19,695 nt of DNA. It comes from Pseudomonadota bacterium. Lineage in GTDB: Bacteria > Pseudomonadota > Alphaproteobacteria > Caulobacterales > Caulobacteraceae. Of this stretch, positions 6,950-14,337 are shown in pieces. Under the pieces are notes generated by a model that saw only the letters and a list, made by a program, of their open reading frames with translations, ran no database searches and had not been told where the DNA came from. Every line of letters begins with the position of its first letter. The stretch's first letter is position 1. The stretch is from the NCBI GenBank assembly GCA_023433655.1, contig JAEYUE010000025.1:1-19695 (forward strand), written 5' to 3'. Made by a program: the position numbers and the translations under genes.

Positions 6950-8610
6950 CGGGGCTGGTCGGCCCGGAAGACGACGACGCCGTCGACCACCGTCAGCACC
7001 GCCCGACCCTTCGGGATGTCGGCCTCGGGCGCGGTCATCAGATCGACGTCGAAGGCGGTGAAGTCGGCCCGCTTGCCCACCTCGATGGTGCCGAGCTCCT
7101 CCTCGCGGAAGCTGGCGTACGCCGGCCACAGGGTGAACATCTTCAGGGCGGTCTGGCGGTCGACGGCTTCCTGCGGCCGCCAGTCCGGTCCCTGGAAGCC
7201 CTGCAGGTCGCGACGGGCGACGGCGGCGTAGAACTCGATCAGCGGCGCGCCGCGCTCGACCGGGGCGTCGGACCCACCGACCACGACGACGCCGAGGTCG
7301 GCGAGGCTGCGCCAGGCGTAGGCGCCGTCGAGCCGCGCGTCGCCGAGGCGGGCGGGAGCGAAATGCAGGTCTCCGATGGCGTGACTGGGCTGCATCGAGG
7401 CGATGATCGGCAGGTCGACGAACCAGTGATAGTCCGAGGGCCGCAGAATCTGGGCGTGCTCGATACGCCAGCGCACGTCCGCGCCGTTGGGACGGTCGTC
7501 CGGCCCGACGCCGGCAAAGGCCTGCTGGTACCACTCGGCCACCGAGGCGTTGCCGCGGTCGCCGATGGCGTGGGTGGCGACCTGGATGCCGCCGCGCAGC
7601 GCCTGCTGATACAGCGGCACGATCTCCTGTTCGGTGACCTGCATCAGGCCGGTGGTGTCCGGACGGTCGGCGTAGGGCCCGAACAGGGCCGCGCCGCGCG
7701 AGCCGAGCGCGCCGTCGGCGTAGTATTTGATCGCGCGGGTGATGACCCGGCCGTCGGCCACGCTGCGCGGGCCGCCGGCGATCAGCTCGGCCGCCCCGTC
7801 CGGGGTGATGCTGTTGTAGACCCGGATCGGGGCCTCTCCGTGGAGCGCCATCGATTCCATCAGGGGCACGTCCTTCCACGGCGCGCTCATGAAGTGGATG
7901 CCGGTCCAGCCGTATTCCGCCTCCACCCGGAACCCGGCGCGATAGGCGTCGCGCGTCGACTCCGGATTGGTCTGCGGCGTCAGTCCGGCGACCAGTTGTT
8001 CGGCGGCGTCGACCAGCAGGCCGGTCGGCTCGCCGCCGTCATCCTTGAGAATCTCGCCGCCGGCCGGAGCGAGGGTGTCCGAAGTGATGCCGGCTGCGGC
8101 CAACGCCGCACTGGAGGCGACGACCGCGTGGCCATCTGCGCGCCCCAGCAGCACGATGCGCCCGGGGGCGGCGGCGTCGAGATCGGCCCGGGTCAGGAAG
8201 CGGCCTTCCGGCCAATGCGTCTCGATCCAGCCGCGACCGATCACCGGCCCCTCGGGATGGGCCTCGGCCCAGGCGGCCAGCCGCGCCATGGCGTCGGCGA
8301 CCGAGGTCGAGCCCTCCAGGTTCAGGGTCAGTTCGCGCCAGCCGATGCCGTCGAGGTGGGCGTGACCGTCGGTGAAGCCGGGAAACATCACCGCGCCCTT
8401 CAGATCGAGAGCCTCGGCGTAGCTGACCCGGGGCGCGCCGGCGGCGGAGCCCACATAGGCGATGCGGCCATCCTGGACGAGGACGACCTCGGCGGTCGGC
8501 TGGCCGTCCACCCCTGTGTAGATCGTCCCGCCGTGGATGAGCAGCTCCTGGGCCTGGGCGCTCCAGGCGGCGGACCCGAGCAACAGGGCGAGAAGGAGGG
8601 TGCGGCGCAT
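6946..8610 (-). CDS. Exported YtcJ-like amidohydrolase
   Basis: This 554-residue protein begins with a signal peptide cleaved near AQA-QE (residue 20/21), so it acts in the periplasm or outside. It has the amidohydrolase fold of the YtcJ/N-substituted-formamide-deformylase branch. An N-terminal beta-sandwich (ELLIHGGTIYTG) is followed by the metal-binding HAH in GFTDGHAHLDG (residues 83-85). Later come IKYYADGALGSRGAALF, VATHAIGDRGN, RIEHAQIL and VVVGGSDAPVERG, which carry the conserved lysine, histidine and aspartate positions. The final beta-strands include IEVGKRADFTAFD. Family members hydrolyse varied amide, carbamate or ester bonds, and the substrate cannot be told. It converges on the TonB-dependent receptor, which may import a related compound, though that is only a contextual guess. 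Confidence 0.9.
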   Translation of the reverse strand: MRRTLLLALLLGSAAWSAQAQELLIHGGTIYTGVDGQPTAEVVLVQDGRIAYVGSAAGAPRVSYAEALDLKGAVMFPGFTDGHAHLDGIGWRELTLNLEGSTSVADAMARLAAWAEAHPEGPVIGRGWIETHWPEGRFLTRADLDAAAPGRIVLLGRADGHAVVASSAALAAAGITSDTLAPAGGEILKDDGGEPTGLLVDAAEQLVAGLTPQTNPESTRDAYRAGFRVEAEYGWTGIHFMSAPWKDVPLMESMALHGEAPIRVYNSITPDGAAELIAGGPRSVADGRVITRAIKYYADGALGSRGAALFGPYADRPDTTGLMQVTEQEIVPLYQQALRGGIQVATHAIGDRGNASVAEWYQQAFAGVGPDDRPNGADVRWRIEHAQILRPSDYHWFVDLPIIASMQPSHAIGDLHFAPARLGDARLDGAYAWRSLADLGVVVVGGSDAPVERGAPLIEFYAAVARRDLQGFQGPDWRPQEAVDRQTALKMFTLWPAYASFREEELGTIEVGKRADFTAFDVDLMTAPEADIPKGRAVLTVVDGVVVFRADQPR

Positions 8611-8690
8611 CTGACGGTTCCTGAGTCTGGCGGACTTCGGACTCGCCTTACCATGGCCGGTCCGTCAAGCTCCGGATAAGGAGGAAGGTC

Positions 8691-9017
8691 ATGTTCATCG
8701 CCGCGCTGTTGCTGTCCGTGTTGGCCGCAAACCCCGATCCGGAGCCGCCCCGGGCCGAGCTCTGCCTCGCCCATGTCGAGGCCTTGATCGCAGAGGCCGA
8801 ACGCGAGACCGGCATGGTGGCCGGGCCGAGCTGGTTCGTCCGCAGCTGGTGGATGGCGCGGCTGCCGGAGGACGAGGCGCCGGGGGCGTGGTCCGAGGAA
8901 CAACGGCAGGCCCTCGCGGCTTCAATGCTGGCGCGCAAGACCGCCGACCCGGAGGGGTACAGGACTGAACTGCAGTCGTGCGTGGACGAGGCGATCGACG
9001 GCGGCGCCCTGCCCTGA
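8691..9017 (+). CDS. Small exported protein of unknown function
   Basis: This 108-residue protein has an almost ideal Shine-Dalgarno, AAGGAGGAAGG, just before the ATG at 8691. A short hydrophobic N terminus (residues 1-12) ends at LAANPDPEPP, consistent with a signal peptide or a short anchor. The remainder is helical and acidic. It has the cysteine pair C26 (ELCLAHVEAL) and a later LQSCVDEAI, which could form a disulfide after export, and a tryptophan-rich SWFVRSWWMARL centre. I do not recognise the family. The DUF488 gene follows after 9 bases with its own GAGGAG, so the two are probably one operon. The amidohydrolase is divergent, 80 bases away. Confidence 0.75.
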   Translation: MFIAALLLSVLAANPDPEPPRAELCLAHVEALIAEAERETGMVAGPSWFVRSWWMARLPEDEAPGAWSEEQRQALAASMLARKTADPEGYRTELQSCVDEAIDGGALP

Positions 9018-9026
9018 GGAGCGAGA

Positions 9027-9458
9027 ATGAAGCTGTTCACCATCGGCTACGAAGGCGAACCGCAGGCGGCGGTGATCGACCGGCTCAAGGCCGCGGGCGT
9101 CAAGGTGCTGGCCGACGTCCGGGCGGTGGCGGCGTCACGGCGGGCCGGCTTCTCCAAGACGGTGCTGGGCTCCAGCCTCGCCGAAGCCGGCATCGAATAC
9201 GTCCACCTGCGCGACCTCGGCACGCCCAAGGCGGGGCGGGATGCGGCGCGCAAGGGACGGATCGGCGAGATGCGCGAGATCTTCGCCGAACACATGCAGG
9301 AGCCGCCCTCGCAGCTTGCCTTCGAGCGGCTGCGCGAGATCGCTAAAGACCGGCCGACCGCCCTGCTCTGTTTCGAGGCGGACCATGCGGGCTGTCACCG
9401 CGCCGTGCTGGCGGAACGGCTGCAGGCGGAGGACGGGTTCGAGGTGGTGAACCTCTAG
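9027..9458 (+). CDS. DUF488 family protein
   Basis: This 143-residue cytoplasmic protein has the DUF488 layout. KLFTIGYEG is at the start, VLADVRAVAASRRAGFSK follows, then EYVHLRDLGTPKAGRDAAR. The C-terminal motif LLCFEADHAGCHR has the conserved cysteine and CHR triad of the family. DUF488 proteins are widespread and uncharacterised; the conserved Cys/His cluster suggests a metal or nucleotide site, but no reaction is established. The ATG at 9027 is preceded by GAGGAGCGAGA. The gene probably shares a message with the small exported protein before it. Its stop is shared with the next, convergent gene through CTAG at 9455-9458. Confidence 0.9.
   Translation: MKLFTIGYEGEPQAAVIDRLKAAGVKVLADVRAVAASRRAGFSKTVLGSSLAEAGIEYVHLRDLGTPKAGRDAARKGRIGEMREIFAEHMQEPPSQLAFERLREIAKDRPTALLCFEADHAGCHRAVLAERLQAEDGFEVVNL
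9455..9458. other. CTAG providing both stop codons of convergent genes
   Basis: The palindrome supplies TAG to the DUF488 gene (9456-9458, +) and TAG to the four-helix membrane protein gene (9457-9455, -). This is the same arrangement as at 6946-6949. Confidence 0.95.
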
Positions 9459-9910
9459 AACGTCACCCGGCAGCCAGTTCCCAACCCCCAGAGACCCGCG
9501 CCGAGGATCAGCAGGAACAGCCAGGAGGCAGGAAAGCGCCACGGCATTATCCCGCCCCTGAGGGCGACCCAGACGCACAGCGGCGAAAACACTGCCGCCA
9601 GCAGCATGCAAAGCACGGCGGCTTCGACGGCGTCAGGCACGAACGCGGCCCAGGCGAAGCCGGCCGCCATCAGCAGAAGGACGGCCGTGGCCATGTGCCA
9701 GGTAAAATAGTTCAGCCAGCGGCTCGCCTTGTCGAACCCATCGGCTGCCAGCAACGGGCGCGCCGCATACTTCCCCCCCACGAAGGTGTGGACGCCGAGG
9801 GTGATCAGGCAGAGGAGGGCCGCGAGCGCAAAGCCGGTGTTGAACTCGATAGCCGGACAGTAGTCTGGGACGGTCAGTGGCCCGTGGCCCTCCACCAGAG
9901 GCTGCGTCAC
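9455..9910 (-). CDS. Four-helix membrane protein of unknown function
   Basis: This 151-residue protein begins with GTG at 9910, which overlaps the TGA of the FadJ-like gene (GTGA). Four hydrophobic segments are visible, at about residues 26-45, 70-90, 95-115 and 128-146, with short loops containing FDKASRWLNYFTWH and RGGIMPWRFP. The N-terminal 22 residues are soluble and contain PDYCPAIEFN. I do not recognise a named family. The GTGA junction and position as last gene of the thiolase-GNAT-FadJ operon suggest it is co-translated with beta-oxidation enzymes, but a functional link is only inferred. An internal start could give a slightly shorter protein. Confidence 0.7.
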   Translation of the reverse strand: MTQPLVEGHGPLTVPDYCPAIEFNTGFALAALLCLITLGVHTFVGGKYAARPLLAADGFDKASRWLNYFTWHMATAVLLLMAAGFAWAAFVPDAVEAAVLCMLLAAVFSPLCVWVALRGGIMPWRFPASWLFLLILGAGLWGLGTGCRVTF

Positions 9911-12081
9911 GCCGCCGCCTTCCGGCCGGCGAACCTGCCGTAGAAGGTTTCGCCCTTGGCGGCCATGTCGCGCAGCAGCTGGGGCGGCGAGAAGCGGTCG
10001 CCATACTTCGCGGCGTAGGCGTCGGCCTGGGCCACGAATTCCTTCAGCCCGGTCTGGTCGATCAGGGTGATCGGGCCGCCGGTCCAGGGGGCGAAGCCCC
10101 AGGCGAGGATGGCGCCGACGTCGGCCTCGCGCGGGTCGTCGATGACGCCCTCTTCCCAGCAGCGGGCGACCTCGACCGCCTGGCGGTAGAGCAGGCGGCG
10201 CTTCTGGTCCTCGACCAGCTCGGGCGTCGAGTCATTGATCGTCACCGGGGCAAGGTCCGACAGGCCCTTCCACAGGGTCTTCGGCTTCGAGGCATAGTCG
10301 TAGAAGCCCATGCCGTTCTTGCGCCCGTAGCGGCCGAGGTCCTCGACCATGGTCTGGACGATCTTCCAGCCCGGCAGTGGCTCATAGGCGTCGCCGAGGT
10401 CTTCCTTCGTCTGCTTCGCGATCTTGACCGACAGGTCGAGCGCGACGTCGTCGTGCATCTCCAGCGGGCCGCGCGGCATGCCGGTCATGCGGCCGATGTT
10501 GTCGATCAGGGCGGGGGCGTAGCCCTCCTCCAGCATGGCCAGACCCTCGGCGACATAGGTGCCGAAGCAGCGCGAGGTGTAGAAGCCGCGGCCGTCGTTG
10601 ACGACGATCGGGGTCTTCCTGATCTTCATCACATAGTCGAGCGACTTGGCGATGGCCGCCTCGCCGGTCTTCTCGCCGAGGATGATCTCGACCAGCATCA
10701 TCTTGTCGACGGGCGAGAAGAAGTGGATGCCGATGAAGCTTTCGGGCCGCACGCTGGCCTCGGCCAGGCCGCTGATCGGCAGGGTCGAGGTGTTGGAGCC
10801 GAACACGGCGTCGGCCGCCAGCTGGGCCTCGGCCCGCTTCGTCACCTCGGCCTTGATCTCGCGGTTCTCGAACACCGCCTCGATGACGAGGTCCGAGCCC
10901 TTGATCAGGTCGTAGTCGGTGGTGGCGGTGACTGAGGCCAGCAGGGCGTCGAACTTCTCCTGGGTCAGCTGGCCGCGCGACAGGCGCTTCTTCAGCAGCT
11001 CCTCGACGTGGGCCTTGCCCTTGTCGGCGGCGGCCTGGTCGCGGTCGATCAGGATGGTCTCGATGCCGGCCATGGCCTGCACATAGGCGATGCCGGCGCC
11101 CATCATGCCGGCGCCCAGCACGGTGACCTTCTTCGGGTCCGACTTCGGCACGCCGGCCGGGCGGACGGCGCCCTTGTCCAGCTCCTGCTTGGACAGGAAC
11201 AGCGAGCGGATCATGCCCTGGGCCTGGGGTGTCATCAGGGTCTTGATGAAGTAGCGGGTCTCGATGCGTAGCGCCGCGTCCATCGGCACCTGAACGCCTT
11301 CGTAGACGGCCTTCATCAGGTTCAGCACGGCCGGATAGTTGCCGTACGACTGCTTGCGCAGCATGGCGTTGCCGACGAGGAAATTCTGGATGCCGGCCGG
11401 GTGGTAGGGGCCGCCGCCGGGCAGCTTGAAGGATTTGTCGTCCCACGGCTGCACGGCCTTGCCGCCGCCCTTGATCCAGGCCTTGGCGGCCTCGACCTCG
11501 GCGCCCTTAGCGACCACTTCGTGGATAATGCCCGCGCCTTTCGCGTCGTTGGGGCGGAAGGACTTGCCCTCGCTCATCGCCATCATGGCGGCCTGCACGC
11601 CGATCAGGCGGGTCAGGCGCTGCGTGCCGCCGCCGCCGGGGAACAGGCCGACCTTGATCTCGGGCAGGCCCAGCTGGATTTTCGGGTCGTCGCCCGCGAC
11701 GCGGTAGTGGCAGGCAAGGGTCAGCTCGAGCCCGCCGCCGAGCGCCAGCCCGTTGATCGCCGCCGCCACCGGCTTGCCGCAGGTCTCCAGCGCCCGCAGC
11801 GCCCCGTTCAGCCGCCAGCCGGCGTCATAGGCCGCCTGCAAATCCGCCCCGCCGAGCATGCCCGAGGCCATGTCGCCGAGGTCCGCCCCGGCGCAGAAGC
11901 CGCTGGTCTTGCCCGAGGTCAGCACCGCGCCCTTGATGGCGTCGTCGGTCTTCACCCGTTCGACCCACTGCGGGATCTCGGCCATGACGCCCGAGGTCAG
12001 GGTGTTCATCGACCGCCCCGGCACGTCGAAGGTGATCAGGGCGATGCCGTCGGCGTCGACGTCGATCTTGAAGTTTTCCAT
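9907..12081 (-). CDS. fadJ: Bifunctional enoyl-CoA hydratase / 3-hydroxyacyl-CoA dehydrogenase (FadJ/FadB type)
   Basis: This 724-residue protein matches the length of FadJ/FadB alpha subunits. The N-terminal crotonase domain has the oxyanion-hole stretch SGFCAGADL (60-68) and the two catalytic glutamates, E119 in GGGLEL and E141 in LGLPEIKVG. The NAD-binding dehydrogenase domain has the dinucleotide motif GAGMMGAG (323-330) and the catalytic histidine H453 in IGIHFFSPVDK. The C-terminal domain follows, including the VVNDGRGFYTSR motif. It carries out hydration of trans-2-enoyl-CoA and oxidation of L-3-hydroxyacyl-CoA, pairing with the thiolase encoded upstream. The ATG has GAGGA just before it. 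The gene is third in the operon. fadJ versus fadB cannot be decided; the gene symbol is for the family. Confidence 0.92.
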   Translation of the reverse strand: MENFKIDVDADGIALITFDVPGRSMNTLTSGVMAEIPQWVERVKTDDAIKGAVLTSGKTSGFCAGADLGDMASGMLGGADLQAAYDAGWRLNGALRALETCGKPVAAAINGLALGGGLELTLACHYRVAGDDPKIQLGLPEIKVGLFPGGGGTQRLTRLIGVQAAMMAMSEGKSFRPNDAKGAGIIHEVVAKGAEVEAAKAWIKGGGKAVQPWDDKSFKLPGGGPYHPAGIQNFLVGNAMLRKQSYGNYPAVLNLMKAVYEGVQVPMDAALRIETRYFIKTLMTPQAQGMIRSLFLSKQELDKGAVRPAGVPKSDPKKVTVLGAGMMGAGIAYVQAMAGIETILIDRDQAAADKGKAHVEELLKKRLSRGQLTQEKFDALLASVTATTDYDLIKGSDLVIEAVFENREIKAEVTKRAEAQLAADAVFGSNTSTLPISGLAEASVRPESFIGIHFFSPVDKMMLVEIILGEKTGEAAIAKSLDYVMKIRKTPIVVNDGRGFYTSRCFGTYVAEGLAMLEEGYAPALIDNIGRMTGMPRGPLEMHDDVALDLSVKIAKQTKEDLGDAYEPLPGWKIVQTMVEDLGRYGRKNGMGFYDYASKPKTLWKGLSDLAPVTINDSTPELVEDQKRRLLYRQAVEVARCWEEGVIDDPREADVGAILAWGFAPWTGGPITLIDQTGLKEFVAQADAYAAKYGDRFSPPQLLRDMAAKGETFYGRFAGRKAAA

Positions 12082-12094
12082 TGGGTCCTCGGCT

Positions 12095-12550
12095 CTAGCT
12101 GAGGCGGAGCGACATTTCCGATGTCGCCTGCCAGTTCATGGTTTCGTAGATGGGACGGGCCTCGGCCGTCGGGTGCAGGATCAGATAATCGACGCCGCGA
12201 AGGCGGGCTTCCTGTTCGACCCTGCCCATCAGCCGCCGGGCGTGGCCCTGGCCGCGATGCTCCGGCTCGACGAACAGGTTGAGCACATAGCCGCGGCGGT
12301 CGCAGTCCGGGTGCTCCGGGTGCGGCGGCCAGTCGATGAACATCAGGCCGACGCTGGCGACCACCTCGCCCTCCTCCTCGACCAGCCATCCACCGTATTC
12401 GCCGCTGCGCAGGCGGGAGGCGGCCCATGGACGAAAGGCCTGCGTCATGCGGTCAAGGATCGCCGCGTCCCGCCCGGCCGCCAGAAACATCCGCCGACGA
12501 TGATCGCAGACGACGTCCAGGTCTCCGAAGGTGACGGGTCGCAGGCTCAA
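12095..12550 (-). CDS. GNAT family N-acetyltransferase
   Basis: This 151-residue protein shows the GNAT fold. It opens SLRPVTFGDLD, has the strand YVLNLFVEPEHRGQGHARRL with the acetyl-CoA-binding RGQGHA loop, then LILHPTAEARPIYETMNWQ near the end. The start is TTG at 12550, one base after the TGA of the thiolase gene. It is favoured because SLRPVTFGDL is where this family normally begins. The next ATG codon, much further in (MFLAAGRD), would cut the fold. The substrate is unknown: it may acetylate a small molecule or a protein amine. Its place between two beta-oxidation genes, with a 13-base gap to fadJ, makes it co-transcribed with acetyl-CoA-producing enzymes. Confidence 0.85.
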   Translation of the reverse strand: MSLRPVTFGDLDVVCDHRRRMFLAAGRDAAILDRMTQAFRPWAASRLRSGEYGGWLVEEEGEVVASVGLMFIDWPPHPEHPDCDRRGYVLNLFVEPEHRGQGHARRLMGRVEQEARLRGVDYLILHPTAEARPIYETMNWQATSEMSLRLS

Positions 12551-12551
12551 G

Positions 12552-13757
12552 TCAGACCCGCTCGATCACAGTGGCGGTGCCCATGCCGCCGCCGATGCAC
12601 AGGGTGATCAGGGCGGTCTCCTTGTCGGAGCGCTCCAACTCGTCCAGCACGGTGCCGGTGATCATGGCGCCGGTGGCGCCCAGCGGGTGGCCCATGGCGA
12701 TGGCGCCGCCGCAGACGTTGATCTTCTCGTGCGGGATGTCGAGCGCCTGCATGTAGCGCAGCACCACGGCGGCGAAGGCCTCGTTGAGCTCCCACAGGTC
12801 GATGTCGGCGGTGGTCATGCCGAGCTTGGCGAGCAGCTTGTTGGTCACAAACTCCGGGCCCGTGAGCATGATCGAGGGCTCGGAGCCGATCGAGGCGGCC
12901 CCGCGGATACGGGCGCGCGGCTTCAGACCCAGGGCCTGCCCGGCCTCCAGCGATCCGATCAGCACACCGGCCGAGCCGTCGACGATGCCCGAGGAGTTGC
13001 CGGGGGTGTGGACGTGGTTGATGCGCTCGACCTCGGGGTAGCGCTGGTTGATGACGCTGTCGAAGGCCATCTCGCCCATCATGGCGAATGACGGGTTCAG
13101 GGCGCCCAGCGTCTGCATGTCGGTGGCGGGGCGGATGGTCTCGTCGCGATCCAGCTGGACGAGGCCGAGCTGGTTCTTCACCGGAACGACCGACTTCGCG
13201 AAGCGGCCCTCCTCCCAGCTGCGGGCCGCGCGCTTGTGGCTCTCGACGGAATAGGCGTCGACGTCGTCGCGGCTGAAGCCCCATTTGGAGGCGATCATGT
13301 CGGCCGAGACGCCCTGCGGCACGAAGTAGGTCGGGAAGGCCGAAGACGGGTCGACCGGCCAGGCGCCGCCGTCCGAGCCCATCGGCACGCGGCTCATGAC
13401 CTCGACGCCGCCGCCGACGGCGAAGTCGGCCTCGCCGGATTTCACCTTGGCGGCGGCCATGTTCACGGCCTCCAGGCCCGAGGCGCAGAAGCGATTGATC
13501 TGCACGCCGGCGGTGGTCTGGGCCCATCCGGCCGACAGCACTGCGGTGCGGGCGATGTCCGCGCCGAGTTCGCCGACGGGCGTGACGCAGCCGAGGATGA
13601 CGTCGTCGACCTTCGAGGTGTCGAGATCGTTGCGGTCGCGCAAGGCCTCCAGCACCTGGGTGGCGAGGCTGAGACCGGTGATCTCGTGCAGCGAACCGTC
13701 CTTCTTGCCCTTGCCGCGCGGGGTGCGGACCGCATCGTAGATGTAGGCGTCGGCCAT
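12552..13757 (-). CDS. Acetyl-CoA C-acyltransferase (thiolase), beta-oxidation type
   Basis: This 401-residue protein begins MADAYIYDAVRTPRGK, the normal thiolase start. The nucleophilic cysteine is C91 in INRFCASGLEA. The other family motifs are NEAFAA, GHPLGATGA (catalytic histidine) and CIGGGMGTA (acid/base cysteine) near the C terminus. It performs the thiolytic cleavage of 3-ketoacyl-CoA to acetyl-CoA. The start at 13757 has GGAG upstream. The open frame continues 47 codons further upstream, but those codons lie over the presumed promoter and are not thiolase-like. It heads the operon with the GNAT, FadJ-like and membrane protein genes. The FadA or AtoB label is not resolved, though the FadJ-like partner favours fatty-acid breakdown. 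Confidence 0.93.
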   Translation of the reverse strand: MADAYIYDAVRTPRGKGKKDGSLHEITGLSLATQVLEALRDRNDLDTSKVDDVILGCVTPVGELGADIARTAVLSAGWAQTTAGVQINRFCASGLEAVNMAAAKVKSGEADFAVGGGVEVMSRVPMGSDGGAWPVDPSSAFPTYFVPQGVSADMIASKWGFSRDDVDAYSVESHKRAARSWEEGRFAKSVVPVKNQLGLVQLDRDETIRPATDMQTLGALNPSFAMMGEMAFDSVINQRYPEVERINHVHTPGNSSGIVDGSAGVLIGSLEAGQALGLKPRARIRGAASIGSEPSIMLTGPEFVTNKLLAKLGMTTADIDLWELNEAFAAVVLRYMQALDIPHEKINVCGGAIAMGHPLGATGAMITGTVLDELERSDKETALITLCIGGGMGTATVIERV

Positions 13758-13807
13758 GGGTGCGTCTCCAATCAGGACGGATTCAAAGCGTCGGATCAGA
13801 AAGCCTA

Positions 13808-13825
13808 CGTTTACGTCAACGTCAA
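13808..13825 (-). promoter_or_regulatory. Tandem 6-base repeats with overlapping ACGT palindromes upstream of the thiolase operon
   Basis: CGTTTA, CGTCAA and CGTCAA stand in tandem at 13808-13825. They put three ACGT cores at 13807, 13813 and 13819, 6 bases apart, so that ACGTTTACGTCAACGT (13807-13822) is palindromic at 14 of 16 positions. Read on the minus strand, it gives two TTGACG hexamers, like a -35 element. ACGT-cored palindromes are reported for MerR-type regulators of branched-chain amino acid and fatty-acid catabolism in proteobacteria (the LiuR group). The resemblance is from memory and not verified. It lies 50 bases upstream of the thiolase start, a sensible operator position. Confidence 0.5.
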
Positions 13826-13847
13826 GTTCTTTCGGGGCTCTTCCCAA

Positions 13848-13890
13848 AGTGTCCATGTCCCGAAAAATTCGTGGGCCACTCGTGGACACT
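13848..13890. repeat. Inverted repeat upstream of the thiolase operon
   Basis: AGTGTCCA (13848-13855) and TGGACACT (13883-13890) are perfect inverted 8-base arms, extendable to 10 with one mismatch. They enclose 27 bases containing CGAAAAATTCG, itself a short AT-loop hairpin. It sits between the thiolase operon and the VOC gene stop. It could be an operator or part of the upstream leader, and no coding region explains it. Confidence 0.5.
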
Positions 13891-13901
13891 CCGGACAATC
13901 G

Positions 13902-13930
13902 GCCTTCGTCTCAAGGTGACCCCCGAAGGC
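13902..13930 (-). terminator. Hairpin downstream of the VOC gene
   Basis: GCCTTCG (13902-13908) and CGAAGGC (13924-13930) are perfect 7-base arms with a 15-base loop, starting 26 bases beyond the VOC stop on the minus strand. There is no T-run, so this is only a weak terminator candidate. Confidence 0.3.
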
Positions 13931-13956
13931 GCCATGGGCCGCCAATTCCGGATGTG

Positions 13957-14337
13957 TCAGTCAGCGGCGCGGCAAACCGCCTCGATGTTGAAGCCGTCCG
14001 GGTCGAGGACGAAGGCGGCGTAGTAGTTCGGGCCATAGTGATCGCGGAGGCCGGGGACGCCGTGGTCCCGCCCGCCCGCGGCGACCGCAGCGGCGTGAAA
14101 GGCGTCCACCTGGTCGCGGGTGTCGGCCCGGAAGGCGACGTGGTTGCCCTCGCCCGGCTGCTCGTTGTCGGCGATGACGAAGACCGGATCGTCGCGGCCG
14201 AACATCACCACGCGCCCGCCGGCGTCGTTGCGGTCGATCTCGCCGACCACGCGGCAGCCGAGCGGCGCGAGCGCGGCCTCGTAGAAGGCCCGGGATCGGG
14301 CGAGGTCGGAAACAGCGAGGCCGATGTGATCGATCAA
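13957..14337 (-). CDS. VOC-family (glyoxalase/bleomycin-resistance/dioxygenase) protein
   Basis: This 126-residue protein has two beta-alpha-beta-beta-beta modules. The first opens MIDHIGLAVSDLARSRAFYE. The second contains GNHVAFRA and ends in FVLDPDGFNIEAVC. Metal-ligand candidates are H4, the histidine of GNHVAF and the glutamate of FNIEAV, the usual VOC positions. The family includes glyoxalases, dioxygenases and resistance proteins, and the substrate cannot be read. It stands alone, divergent from the hemerythrin gene with a 136-base gap, and is separated from the thiolase operon by about 200 bases. Cofactor binding is therefore probable, function unknown. Confidence 0.88.
   Translation of the reverse strand: MIDHIGLAVSDLARSRAFYEAALAPLGCRVVGEIDRNDAGGRVVMFGRDDPVFVIADNEQPGEGNHVAFRADTRDQVDAFHAAAVAAGGRDHGVPGLRDHYGPNYYAAFVLDPDGFNIEAVCRAAD

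Noticed and set aside
6643..8679. Very long open frame on the + strand opposite the amidohydrolase and receptor end
   Set aside because: It is an antisense shadow: low-complexity, histidine/glycine-rich and overlapping two genes with clear family motifs; high GC makes such frames common.
13758..13898. N-terminal extension of the thiolase by 47 codons
   Set aside because: The extra codons overlay the operator-like repeats, do not resemble thiolase, and the MADAYIYDAVRTPRGK start with GGAG upstream is the family-typical one.
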